DNA of 39,102 nucleotides, taken from Bacillus sp. AFS037270. Lineage in GTDB: Bacteria > Bacillota > Bacilli > Bacillales_B > DSM-18226. The notes beneath the pieces were generated by a model, which worked only from the letters and a program-made list of their open reading frames with translations, was not told the origin of the DNA and ran no database searches. The first letter of the stretch is position 1, and each line of letters begins with the position of its first letter. A program made the position numbers and the translations under genes. The stretch lies in contig NZ_NUNF01000028.1 in NCBI RefSeq assembly GCF_002585305.1, positions 70,810 to 109,911 of the forward strand, given 5' to 3'. Positions 1-6,389 of this stretch are shown piece after piece.

Positions 1-11
1 GCTGGACAATT
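1..11. repeat. left-end copy of an 11-bp sequence that recurs inverted at the right end
   Basis: GCTGGACAATT opens the window. Its exact reverse complement lies at 39085-39095, next to the right edge. This suggests the window ends in two inverted copies of a dispersed intergenic repeat. What lies outside cannot be seen. Confidence 0.4.
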
Positions 12-54
12 CTCGAAGTCAAAAACTTTTATACTTTCTTATCTTATAAAAATA

Positions 55-77
55 GTTGGGGCATTAAAAGCCCCAAC
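55..77 (-). terminator. intrinsic terminator of the 87-353 gene
   Basis: An 8-bp perfect stem (GTTGGGGC / GCCCCAAC) with a 7-nt loop is followed on the minus strand by a U-rich stretch. It sits just after the stop codon at 87. Confidence 0.8.
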
Positions 78-86
78 CTACTGCTG

Positions 87-353
87 TTATTGCATTTTCT
101 CATTATAAAACTGAACCGAGTACATCGCACCTTCATCGACCATTTTGTTATCTTCTATATCATGTGGATGCGGATGACCGCCTTTTTGAATCGGAAGCTG
201 TTCGCTTTTTTGATAGACCGTTGGCAGAATCTTGCGTTTCCAATCTTTTAATAACGTTCCTGCCTTAATCCGATTGGGCTTATTACTCAGCCACACTGCG
301 GAAGCGCCAACCCCAACAGCTAATAGTGAGCTCATACTTAAGACACGTTTCAT
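87..353 (-). CDS. small membrane-anchored protein of unknown function, probable sigma-B regulon
   Basis: An 88-residue protein I do not recognise. Residues 1-25 form a single hydrophobic N-terminal segment (signal anchor or uncleaved signal), then a basic, His/Pro-containing tail (HPHPHD near residue 61). The ATG at 353 has a perfect AAGGAGGT ribosome binding site. The gene stands alone between its own terminator and a sigma-B-like promoter at 400-425, which it shares back to back with the CorA-like gene. A stress-related envelope role is only inferred from that promoter. Confidence 0.75.
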   Translation of the reverse strand: MKRVLSMSSLLAVGVGASAVWLSNKPNRIKAGTLLKDWKRKILPTVYQKSEQLPIQKGGHPHPHDIEDNKMVDEGAMYSVQFYNEKMQ

Positions 354-399
354 TTAAATTACCTCCTTAAGATTTGAACAACCTACCCTAGTTTATTTA

Positions 400-425
400 A
401 TACCCGACTTCCTTTAAGATGAAAC
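400..425 (-). promoter_or_regulatory. sigma-B-type promoter for the 87-353 gene
   Basis: Minus strand: -35 GTTTCA (420-425), 14-bp spacer, -10 GGGTAT (400-405), close to the known sigma-B consensus GTTTAA-N12-15-GGGTAT. The -35 directly abuts the -35 of the opposite promoter at 426. Confidence 0.75.
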
Positions 426-451
426 GTTTAAATTTGCAGATAAGCGGGGAT
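426..451 (+). promoter_or_regulatory. sigma-B-type promoter for the CorA-like gene
   Basis: Plus strand: -35 GTTTAA (426-431), 14-bp spacer, -10 GGGGAT (446-451), one mismatch to the -10 consensus. It is arranged back to back with the divergent promoter at 400-425, with no base between the two -35 elements. Confidence 0.6.
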
Positions 452-474
452 AAGGTCTAAGAGGAGGGATTCTT

Positions 475-1410
475 TTGGAAAAATATATTGGCAGCAACCA
501 GTGGAAGTGGGTAGAGTGGAACAGCGATAAGATGAAGCTCACCCAGTCATCCACCAACGAAGAGGACCCTGTTATGACCGCTTGGCTGAATCAGGTTGGA
601 AAAGATAAAACCAATTGTTTGCGGGTAACCAGCTTAGAGAACGGCGAAAAGGTTATCAACGGCTCCCTCATTTATAAACAGAGCTATACAGATGAAAAGG
701 ATTATAAAATTTTTCATTTCTTTTTAACATGTGATCAATTGATCACGGCTGACCTGGAAATCATCTCTATTCATCCGGACATGTTGAATCGCCAATTAGC
801 GCGGACAAATAATGCAGTTGAAGGCTTTTTACTTTTTCTCGGAGAACTGATGAATGAAATGCTAGTGGAGATTGATCAGTTTGAGGAGACACTCAAGACA
901 CTGATATGGAGTGTTCGAAAAAGAAATGAAATTGGAATCCTTGAACTTGTCTATAAACGCCGGCATCAATTGTTGATTTGCAAAAACCTGTTAATTCCGA
1001 TCAACGAGGTAAAAATGGCAATAGATGAAGTCAATTTCCCCGATATTAAGGACGGAGATTTTTTCTCGTGTACATGCAAACGGATTGAGCGGGCGATGGT
1101 GCTGCTTAATGAGTATGAACATGAAATTGACTCACTCATCAATTTAGAAGAGGTCATCTCCTCCCATCGCGGAAATGAAATTATGAAAACCTTAACGGTG
1201 TTGACGACCATTTTTACCCCGATTATGGCTTTTGGGGCATTATGGGGCATGAACTTTAAAAATATGCCTGAGCTCGAATGGCGGTATGGCTATATTTTCT
1301 CGATTGCTTTAATCATCATTTCAACCGCCCTCTTATATTATTTTATAAAAAATAAAGGCTGGACAGGCGACCTGTTGAAGGGGAAAAAGAAAGGATCGTT
1401 TTTTAAATAA
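475..1410 (+). CDS. CorA-like divalent cation (magnesium) transporter family protein
   Basis: A 311-residue protein of the CorA family, pentameric channels for Mg2+ or related divalent cations. The family signature GMN is at residues 258-260, at the end of the first of two C-terminal membrane helices (about 240-257 and 273-291). The large N-terminal part is cytoplasmic and, by family knowledge, a funnel of long helices. The loop after GMN reads NFKNMPELEW, close to the classic MPEL signature. The TTG start at 475 is chosen for its GAGGAGGG ribosome binding site. A sigma-B-like promoter at 426-451 suggests stress induction. Substrate is not determined by sequence alone. Confidence 0.88.
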   Translation: MEKYIGSNQWKWVEWNSDKMKLTQSSTNEEDPVMTAWLNQVGKDKTNCLRVTSLENGEKVINGSLIYKQSYTDEKDYKIFHFFLTCDQLITADLEIISIHPDMLNRQLARTNNAVEGFLLFLGELMNEMLVEIDQFEETLKTLIWSVRKRNEIGILELVYKRRHQLLICKNLLIPINEVKMAIDEVNFPDIKDGDFFSCTCKRIERAMVLLNEYEHEIDSLINLEEVISSHRGNEIMKTLTVLTTIFTPIMAFGALWGMNFKNMPELEWRYGYIFSIALIIISTALLYYFIKNKGWTGDLLKGKKKGSFFK

Positions 1411-1597
1411 GGGGTTTGAGCATAAAGGTTAAGTGGTACAACATTAACATGGCTAGCAAAAAGCTAACCAGGATGAAGAGTCTAGCTTAGAAAAGAAAGA
1501 GGGTGGTTGAAATATGTGGTTGCTTGTTCGGTAAAACCTGTTGAATGACTAGGGATGAAAAACAGCAGTCTTGGGATATAAAAAGGAGGAACTAAAC

Positions 1598-2080
1598 ATG
1601 GCGAAGAATTATGCAGAACCTCAGAATATGGAAGAAGCAGGTATGAAAACCGAGGACGCTCTTTATAAAAACGAGCAGACAACAAGGAACAACGAGTGTG
1701 ATATAAAGCAAAAGTATGGGCATAGAGACGATGAGCTTCCGTTAATGGATAGGCAGAGTTCTCAACAAGGAAACCAACAACGGCAGGAACAGTTTAGGCA
1801 AAATGGACAATCGGGCGAGACTCAAACTTGGCAAAATGATGGCCGGTATCAGAACGGACAAGAGGGTAATGGGCAAGGGTCCCAAAGTGGACAGCGGGAC
1901 CGCGGGGAACCGGGTCAGCAGCTCTCCGGTTATAACATTGCCAAGAGTGATGGCCGAGATCTTCAACAAGAAGGCAATGAAGAACTACGAAAAAAGAATG
2001 GAGATTCCCATCCTGAAAAGCAGGTGGATGAATTTTATCAGCGATATGGTCAAGAAGACCCGATTGATAAACAAATCTAA
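1598..2080 (+). CDS. hydrophilic low-complexity Gln/Gly-rich protein, unknown
   Basis: A 160-residue, strongly hydrophilic protein without membrane segments. The centre (about residues 50-115) is low complexity, rich in Gln, Gly, Asn and Ser; the ends are charged. This composition resembles desiccation or stress hydrophilins, but I recognise no family. The ATG at 1598 is chosen because AAAAGGAGGAA lies at the right distance; an in-frame TTG at 1571 has no such site. A stem-loop terminator follows at 2109-2144. No convincing sigma-B promoter was found upstream, unlike its neighbours. The 1411-1597 leader holds only a weak 7-bp stem (1450-1468). Confidence 0.75.
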   Translation: MAKNYAEPQNMEEAGMKTEDALYKNEQTTRNNECDIKQKYGHRDDELPLMDRQSSQQGNQQRQEQFRQNGQSGETQTWQNDGRYQNGQEGNGQGSQSGQRDRGEPGQQLSGYNIAKSDGRDLQQEGNEELRKKNGDSHPEKQVDEFYQRYGQEDPIDKQI

Positions 2081-2108
2081 TCAATGGAATCGATATTTAA
2101 CATAAATA

Positions 2109-2144
2109 GGGGGCTTGCACTCGGGCATGGGTGCAGGCCCCTTT
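2109..2144 (+). terminator. intrinsic terminator after the hydrophilic protein gene
   Basis: A GC-rich stem of 11 bp (GGGGCTTGCAC paired with GTGCAGGCCCC, one G-U) is followed by TTTT. It lies just downstream of the stop at 2080. Confidence 0.8.
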
Positions 2145-2163
2145 TGACATGATGATAAGGCGA

Positions 2164-2195
2164 AAAAAATAGCGGCCGTACTGAATGGCCGCTTT
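2164..2195 (-). terminator. intrinsic terminator of the 2196-2366 gene
   Basis: The stem GCGGCC / GGCCGC (2172-2192) is followed on the minus strand by TATTTTTTT. T residues also follow on the plus strand, so it may work both ways. Confidence 0.75.
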
Positions 2196-2366
2196 TTATT
2201 GAAGTGGATCGGGAGTTTTGTTATCTTCTTTCTCAAGCTCGGAGCCTGTTTTGGCTTTCTTCATTTCCTTGCCAAGTTTTTTAACATCATCAAAATCCTG
2301 TGTCATCGAGCCGTTTTTATTGCCCTCGACCTTCAATTTTGTCTTTAGTTTATTCATTTCATCCAT
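2196..2366 (-). CDS. 56-residue hydrophilic protein of unknown function, sigma-B-type promoter
   Basis: A short gene of 56 codons starting ATG at 2366, with AAAGGAGAG seven bases upstream. The product is very Lys/Asp/Glu-rich, begins MDEMNKLKTKLKVEG and has no membrane segment. I recognise no family. It is supported as real by three signals in a row: a sigma-B-like promoter at 2401-2425, a good ribosome binding site, and a dedicated terminator directly after the stop. It lies divergent to the rsbV operon, as expected for a small general stress gene. Confidence 0.7.
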   Translation of the reverse strand: MDEMNKLKTKLKVEGNKNGSMTQDFDDVKKLGKEMKKAKTGSELEKEDNKTPDPLQ

Positions 2367-2400
2367 TGCACTCTCTCCTTTATATATAAGTAGCTTTTAT

Positions 2401-2425
2401 ATACCCATTTAATAGAGTTTGAAAC
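2401..2425 (-). promoter_or_regulatory. sigma-B-type promoter for the 56-residue protein gene
   Basis: Minus strand: GTTTCA (2420-2425), 13-bp spacer, GGGTAT (2401-2406). It lies 35 bases upstream of the start codon. Confidence 0.75.
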
Positions 2426-2456
2426 ATTTGCTATAATAAAAAGGGGAACAGGTCGG

Positions 2457-2474
2457 AGCATGAGAACCGTCCCC
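2457..2474. repeat. dispersed repeat family B, copy 1
   Basis: AGCATGAGAACCGTCCCC is one arm of the family B palindrome seen more fully at 20405-20461 and 29118-29175. It lies between the divergent 56-residue protein gene and the rsbV promoter. Confidence 0.75.
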
Positions 2475-2507
2475 TTGCTCCCACCAAAAAATTTTTTTAA
2501 AAAATAG

Positions 2508-2533
2508 GTTTAGAGTTTTTAAAACTTGGTTAT
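2508..2533 (+). promoter_or_regulatory. sigma-B-type promoter of the rsbV-rsbW-sigB operon
   Basis: Plus strand: GTTTAG (2508-2513), 14-bp spacer, GGTTAT (2528-2533), 34 bases before the rsbV start. Autoregulation of sigB operons by sigma B is well established in Bacillus. The GGTTAT variant recurs at the 12751 gene. Confidence 0.8.
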
Positions 2534-2566
2534 ATACACTATAAATATCTCAGAGGTGATGATGGA

Positions 2567-2881
2567 GTGAATCTAAGTATAGATGTACATCAGAAAAACG
2601 AGGAAGTATCCGTGATGCTGGCAGGCGAGATTGATGCTTTTACAGCACCAAACCTTAGAGAGGAATTATTACCGCTCGCCGAAGGGGAAAATACAACCAT
2701 GACTATCAATCTCAAGGACGTTTCTTATTTAGACAGTACCGGTCTTGGTGTGTTTGTCGGCTTATTTAAAAAATTGAAGGAAAATGGCGGTGAATTAAGG
2801 CTGATTGAGTTATCCGATCGACTGAAAAGGCTCTTTGAGATAACAGGCCTGGGGAATATAATGAATATTTCTGCAAATTAA
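2567..2881 (+). CDS. rsbV: anti-anti-sigma factor RsbV
   Basis: A 104-residue single STAS-domain protein. In the family, unphosphorylated RsbV binds the anti-sigma factor RsbW and so frees sigma B; RsbW inactivates RsbV by phosphorylating a serine. That serine is visible as Ser57 in the conserved LDSTGLG. The GTG start at 2567 has a GAGGTGATG site upstream. It is first in the operon with rsbW (14-base gap) and sigB. The phosphatase that reactivates it is most likely the rsbY product encoded downstream. Confidence 0.95.
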   Translation: MNLSIDVHQKNEEVSVMLAGEIDAFTAPNLREELLPLAEGENTTMTINLKDVSYLDSTGLGVFVGLFKKLKENGGELRLIELSDRLKRLFEITGLGNIMNISAN

Positions 2882-2895
2882 GAGGGTGGGGGACG

Positions 2896-3378
2896 ATGAA
2901 ACAAGTGATGGATTATATTGAAATGAAAATTCCTGCAAAACCAGAATATGTTGGTGTGATTCGATTGACATTATCCGGAATTACCAGCCGCATGGGTTAT
3001 ACATACGAGGAAATTGAGGATATTAAAATTGCTGTAAGTGAAGCCTGTACCAATGCGGTTCAACACGCGTACGGAGACGAGGAAGGCGGAGAAGTGACCT
3101 TAGGCTTCGGCATCTATGAGGACAAGCTAGAAATCATGGTGGCCGACAGCGGGGTGAGCTTTAATTTTATCAAGACCAGAAACGAGCTGGGCCCTTATAC
3201 GGAGTCAAGTACGGTGGAACAACTTTCAGAGGGAGGGTTAGGTCTGTTTCTGATTGAAACACTCATGGACGAAGTCCGTGTTTTGAATCATTCAGGTGTA
3301 GCGGTCTTCATGGCGAAGTATCTAAGTGGGGAGCGTGAGAATAATGGGACAGCAGCCACAACCCATGAGGCGAACTAA
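2896..3378 (+). CDS. rsbW: anti-sigma-B factor and serine kinase RsbW
   Basis: A 160-residue GHKL-type ATPase. It binds sigma B to keep it inactive and phosphorylates RsbV on serine. ATP-binding motifs are visible: the N-box in SEACTNAVQHAYG (about residues 49-61), VADSG (about 82-86) and the glycine-rich EGGLGLFLIETL (about 113-124). The ATG start has a GGGTGGGGGA site. Its 3' end overlaps the sigB start by 35 bases, the usual translational coupling of these two genes. Confidence 0.96.
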   Translation: MKQVMDYIEMKIPAKPEYVGVIRLTLSGITSRMGYTYEEIEDIKIAVSEACTNAVQHAYGDEEGGEVTLGFGIYEDKLEIMVADSGVSFNFIKTRNELGPYTESSTVEQLSEGGLGLFLIETLMDEVRVLNHSGVAVFMAKYLSGERENNGTAATTHEAN

Positions 3379-4126
3379 GGAAGAAATCGACGCCCTGATA
3401 TTGGAATTTCAACAAAATGAAAACCCCCTAGCCCAAACGATTTTAGTAGAACATTATACGGCCTTAGTCGGGAGCCTTGCGAGGAAATATTCAAAGGGAC
3501 GAGATTTTCATGAAGATATCATGCAAGTCGGAATGATTGGCTTATTGGCCGCGATCCGAAGGTATGACCAAGGTGCCGGAAGGGCGTTTGAATCTTTTTT
3601 AATCCCAACTGTAATCGGAGAAATAAAGCGGTTTTTACGTGATAAAACATGGAGCGTCCATGTGCCGAGACGCGTCAAAGAAGTTTGGCCCAAGCTAAAA
3701 ACAGTAGTGGACGAGCTGACCAATCAATACCAGCGGTCTCCTAAGATCCATGAAATTGCCGAATACATGGAACTATCTGAAGAGGAAGTTTTGGAGGCAA
3801 TGGAAATGGGGAAAAGCTATCAAGCCGCATCCGTCGACTTGCCGATAGAAACGGGTTCGGAGGGGAATGTGGTAACGGCCTTGGATATACTCGGTTCTCC
3901 TGATGATGGTTTTGAAAGAGTAGACCGGAAATTGCTGCTAGAAAGCGCCCTGCATGTTTTATCAGACCGGGAAAAAGAAATTATCCATTGCACATTTGTG
4001 GAAAATAAAAGTCAAAAAGAAACTGGAGAGCAATTGGGAATCTCGCAAATGCATGTTTCCCGCCTGCAGAAAAAGGCCATTGAAAAGCTGCGCAAGGAAC
4101 TTGCAACAATGCCCATCGAGGGATAA
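3344..4126 (+). CDS. sigB: RNA polymerase sigma factor SigB
   Basis: A 260-residue general stress sigma factor of the SigB/SigF/SigG group. Region 2 carries GRDFHEDIMQVGMIGLL and the highly conserved EIKRFLRDKTWSVHVPRR; region 4 ends with a helix-turn-helix (KSQKETGEQLGISQMHVSRL). It directs RNA polymerase to GTTTAA/GGGTAT promoters, about ten of which are seen in the first 13 kb. The ATG at 3344 is chosen over an in-frame GTG at 3326 because GGGGAG precedes it. The gene ends in front of a family A hairpin that probably acts as its terminator. Confidence 0.96.
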   Translation: MGQQPQPMRRTKEEIDALILEFQQNENPLAQTILVEHYTALVGSLARKYSKGRDFHEDIMQVGMIGLLAAIRRYDQGAGRAFESFLIPTVIGEIKRFLRDKTWSVHVPRRVKEVWPKLKTVVDELTNQYQRSPKIHEIAEYMELSEEEVLEAMEMGKSYQAASVDLPIETGSEGNVVTALDILGSPDDGFERVDRKLLLESALHVLSDREKEIIHCTFVENKSQKETGEQLGISQMHVSRLQKKAIEKLRKELATMPIEG

Positions 4127-4145
4127 ACATTGTTTGATAGTATTA

Positions 4146-4185
4146 AAGGTGCCTGACACCCATTCTGGGTCAGGCACCTTTTTCA
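4146..4185 (+). terminator. sigB operon terminator formed by an inverted pair of repeat family A
   Basis: AAGGTGCCTGACACCC (4146-4161) faces GGGTCAGGCACCTT (4167-4180) across 5 bases, followed by T residues. It contains GGTGCCTGACACC (4148-4160), the family A core also found at 11266, 16368, 27409, 33519 and 35029. rsbY lies just downstream, so partial readthrough may couple it to sigB. Confidence 0.75.
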
Positions 4186-4199
4186 AAAGGGGAATGTTT

Positions 4200-5345
4200 A
4201 TGAACATTGTTATTGTGGATGATAATATAACTAATTTGATGATTATTGAGAAAATCCTGCAGAAAGCAGGCTATGATCAATTAGTTTTGTTATCTTCTGC
4301 CCGGGAATTATATGATTATCTGCAGTTAGATGCGTCTAGTTCTGTGGAAATCCCAGTGGATTTAATCTTAATGGACCTGATGATGCCTGAGATTGATGGT
4401 CTAGAAGCCTGCCGGACGATTCTTGCCAATGAGCGGTACGAAGACTTGCCGATTATTATTGTCACCGCCATGGGGGATTCTTATAAGATGGCGGAGGCCA
4501 TGGATGCCGGTGCACTTGATTATGTGATGAAACCGATTAATAAGGTTGAGCTGCTGGCACGGATTCGGTCTGTTCTGCGGTTAAAGTATGAAAAGGACTT
4601 ACGTAAGGAACGGGATAGGCGGATTCAGCATGAGTTAGACCTGGCCAAACAGGTCCAGCTCAGCATGCTGAGTGATCCGATTGTACAGGGGGATGTAACG
4701 ATTTCAGCTGTCTACAAGCCTTCCTTTGAACTTGCTGGTGATCTGTATGCCTGGTATCAAATTAGCCCGGGGCGTTATGGGGTGATTTTGCTTGATATGA
4801 TGGGACATGGGATTTCGTCTTCGCTTGTTTGTATGTACATTTATTCGACGTTAAAGGATGCAATTACAGGTTTAGGCGACCCTGAGGCAGTGATGATAGA
4901 ACTCAATCGCAGGATGAATCAGCTCCATATGCCTGATAGACTAGAAAACTACTATTTTACGGCGATTTATTTTGTGCTAGATACAGCTGAGCAGACGATT
5001 GAATACGTGAATGCCGGCCATCCGGCTGGGATTGCGATTGTAGATGATGAAGTTAAGTTGATGGCGAATGGCTGCTGTCCACTTGGCTTTTTTGAGGATA
5101 TTGATGTGACCAAGGGAGTGATTCCTTATAAAAAGGGAGCACGAATTTTGCTGTTTACAGATGGTCTGTCGGAGGGGCTTGAGGAGGAATATGAGGATGC
5201 CATCTCAAAACTTGTCAGCAGTTTGCAAGAGCAGGGGATGGATGATCCAAAGGAGTTATTTGAACGGCTGCAGCTGAGTTCGGAGATGCTGCAGGATGCG
5301 AAGGATGATATGTGTTTGGTGATGGTCTCGACAAACGGGTTGTGA
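4200..5345 (+). CDS. rsbY: response regulator with PP2C phosphatase domain, RsbY (RsbP-like)
   Basis: A 381-residue two-domain protein. Residues 1-125 are a receiver: acidic pair Asp7/Asp8, phospho-acceptor Asp59 in LMDLMMPEIDG, and the conserved Lys in YVMKPI. After a short helical linker, residues about 190-381 form a PP2C/SpoIIE phosphatase with ELAGDLY, LLDMMGHG, TDGLSEG and DDMCLV motifs. In Bacillus cereus this protein is activated by the kinase RsbK and dephosphorylates RsbV, releasing sigma B. The ATG at 4200 is chosen for AAAAGGGGA seven bases upstream. A 52-bp hairpin repeat array begins just after the stop. Confidence 0.92.
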   Translation: MNIVIVDDNITNLMIIEKILQKAGYDQLVLLSSARELYDYLQLDASSSVEIPVDLILMDLMMPEIDGLEACRTILANERYEDLPIIIVTAMGDSYKMAEAMDAGALDYVMKPINKVELLARIRSVLRLKYEKDLRKERDRRIQHELDLAKQVQLSMLSDPIVQGDVTISAVYKPSFELAGDLYAWYQISPGRYGVILLDMMGHGISSSLVCMYIYSTLKDAITGLGDPEAVMIELNRRMNQLHMPDRLENYYFTAIYFVLDTAEQTIEYVNAGHPAGIAIVDDEVKLMANGCCPLGFFEDIDVTKGVIPYKKGARILLFTDGLSEGLEEEYEDAISKLVSSLQEQGMDDPKELFERLQLSSEMLQDAKDDMCLVMVSTNGL

Positions 5346-5371
5346 GCGGGAAAAAAGAATTTGAACAGGAT

Positions 5372-5641
5372 GATAGTGCCCGTGAGCGTGGAAAAAAGAT
5401 TAGGACGGGCATTATGAGAGATTGATAATGCCCGTGAGCAGGAGAAAATGATTCGTATGGGCATTATGAGAGGATGATAGTGCCCGTGAGCGTGGGAAAA
5501 AGATTAGGACGGGCATTATGAGAGATTGATAATGCCCGTGAGCAGGAGAAAATGTTCCGTATGGGCATTATGAGAGGATGATAGTGCCCGTGAGCGGGAA
5601 AAAATAATCAGAGCGGGCACTATGGGAGATTCATAGTGCCC
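5372..5641. repeat. tandem array of 52-bp hairpin units (array 1)
   Basis: Units begin at 5372, 5424, 5476, 5528, 5580 and 5632 (partial), an exact 52-base step. Two unit types alternate (GATAGTGCCCGTGAGCGTGG... and GATAATGCCCGTGAGCAGGA...). Neighbouring units pair as hairpins such as GGGCATTAT-9 nt-ATAATGCCC. The last pair reads GGGCACTAT/ATAGTGCCC, a compensated change that argues the stem is kept. A degraded half unit reaches back to the rsbY stop codon. Confidence 0.85.
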
Positions 5642-5682
5642 TTTAAAAATAGCTATCTAGTTTGGGTCCAACAATTAAGAAG

Positions 5683-5717
5683 GGGTGCCGGCTTGCACTT
5701 ACCGTTGCACCCTTTTT
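5683..5717 (+). terminator. intrinsic terminator between array 1 and dps
   Basis: GGGTGC (5683-5688) pairs with GCACCC (5707-5712), with extra partial pairing in the loop, followed by TTTTTATT. It lies tail to tail between rsbY and dps. Confidence 0.6.
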
Positions 5718-5721
5718 ATTC

Positions 5722-6177
5722 TTATTCTGCTAAATAAGCCTTCAACATCCAGCCATGCTTCTCTAATGAAGTCCGAATCGCAATAAACATATCCGCCGTC
5801 GGCTGATCATCATTGTCCTCTGATGCCGTAATCCCTTCAGTAAGCTCCTTGCAGACATTATCAAAATCATCAGCCAACGCCTGAACCATTTCTTGAGCTG
5901 TTTCATCCCCACTAGCTTCCTTAATCGAAGAAAGTTCTAACTGCTCCTTAAGAGTCGCAGTTGGTAACGCGCCAAGTGACAACATTCTTTCCGCAATCGT
6001 ATCCAGATGCAGCCCTGCTTCCGTATACAACTCTTGAAACTTAACATGAAGGGTGAAAAAGTTTTCCCCCTTCACATACCAGTGATAATGATGCAGCTTC
6101 ATATAAAGAACGGAGAAGTTTGCTACCTGTTGGTTTAGTACCTCTGTTACTTTAACTTTTTCTTTTGTTTTCGCCAT
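5722..6177 (-). CDS. dps: Dps-family DNA-binding ferritin-like protein
   Basis: A 151-residue member of the Dps family, which forms dodecamers that oxidise and store iron and shield DNA under stress. Ferroxidase-site motifs are visible in HHYHWYVKG and FFTLHVKFQELYTE, followed by HLDTIAER. The ATG at 6177 (MAKTKEKVKV) is chosen because GGAGGG lies at the right distance. A longer frame opening at 6228 would start upstream of the -10 element of the sigma-B-like promoter at 6214-6239. It sits inside the rsb cluster on the opposite strand, at the position where Bacillus cereus also has a ferritin-like gene. Confidence 0.9.
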   Translation of the reverse strand: MAKTKEKVKVTEVLNQQVANFSVLYMKLHHYHWYVKGENFFTLHVKFQELYTEAGLHLDTIAERMLSLGALPTATLKEQLELSSIKEASGDETAQEMVQALADDFDNVCKELTEGITASEDNDDQPTADMFIAIRTSLEKHGWMLKAYLAE

Positions 6178-6213
6178 CTTTTTATCCCTCCAAGATTGTG
6201 TGATAACAATGTA

Positions 6214-6239
6214 GTACCCGTCTCTCAATCAAACGAAAC
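6214..6239 (-). promoter_or_regulatory. sigma-B-type promoter of dps
   Basis: Minus strand: GTTTCG (6234-6239), 14-bp spacer, GGGTAC (6214-6219). dps is a known sigma-B target in Bacillus. The divergent rsbK promoter starts 22 bases away. Confidence 0.75.
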
Positions 6240-6261
6240 ACTAATAATTTTAAAAAAAGAG

Positions 6262-6287
6262 GTTTAAAAAATTTAAAAAGGGGGTAA
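6262..6287 (+). promoter_or_regulatory. sigma-B-type promoter of rsbK-rsbM
   Basis: Plus strand: GTTTAA (6262-6267), 14-bp spacer, GGGTAA (6282-6287). If used, the sensor kinase that activates sigma B is itself under sigma B, a positive loop. Confidence 0.6.
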
Positions 6288-6389
6288 TAGAAGTAGGATA
6301 AATGGACTGGAAATAAAACTATTACTATAGTATCAAAATGGTAAAAAATTGGTGAAACCTAGAATTTTACAGGTTAGAATAAGAATATA

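Noticed and set aside
1411..1597. T-box or other riboswitch in the leader of the hydrophilic protein
   Set aside because: No T-box sequence or terminator/antiterminator pair was seen, only a 7-bp stem.
5372..5641. CRISPR array or coding repeat domain
   Set aside because: Units are contiguous, palindromic and lack unique spacers; the frames through them contain stops or start inside the rsbY 3' region.
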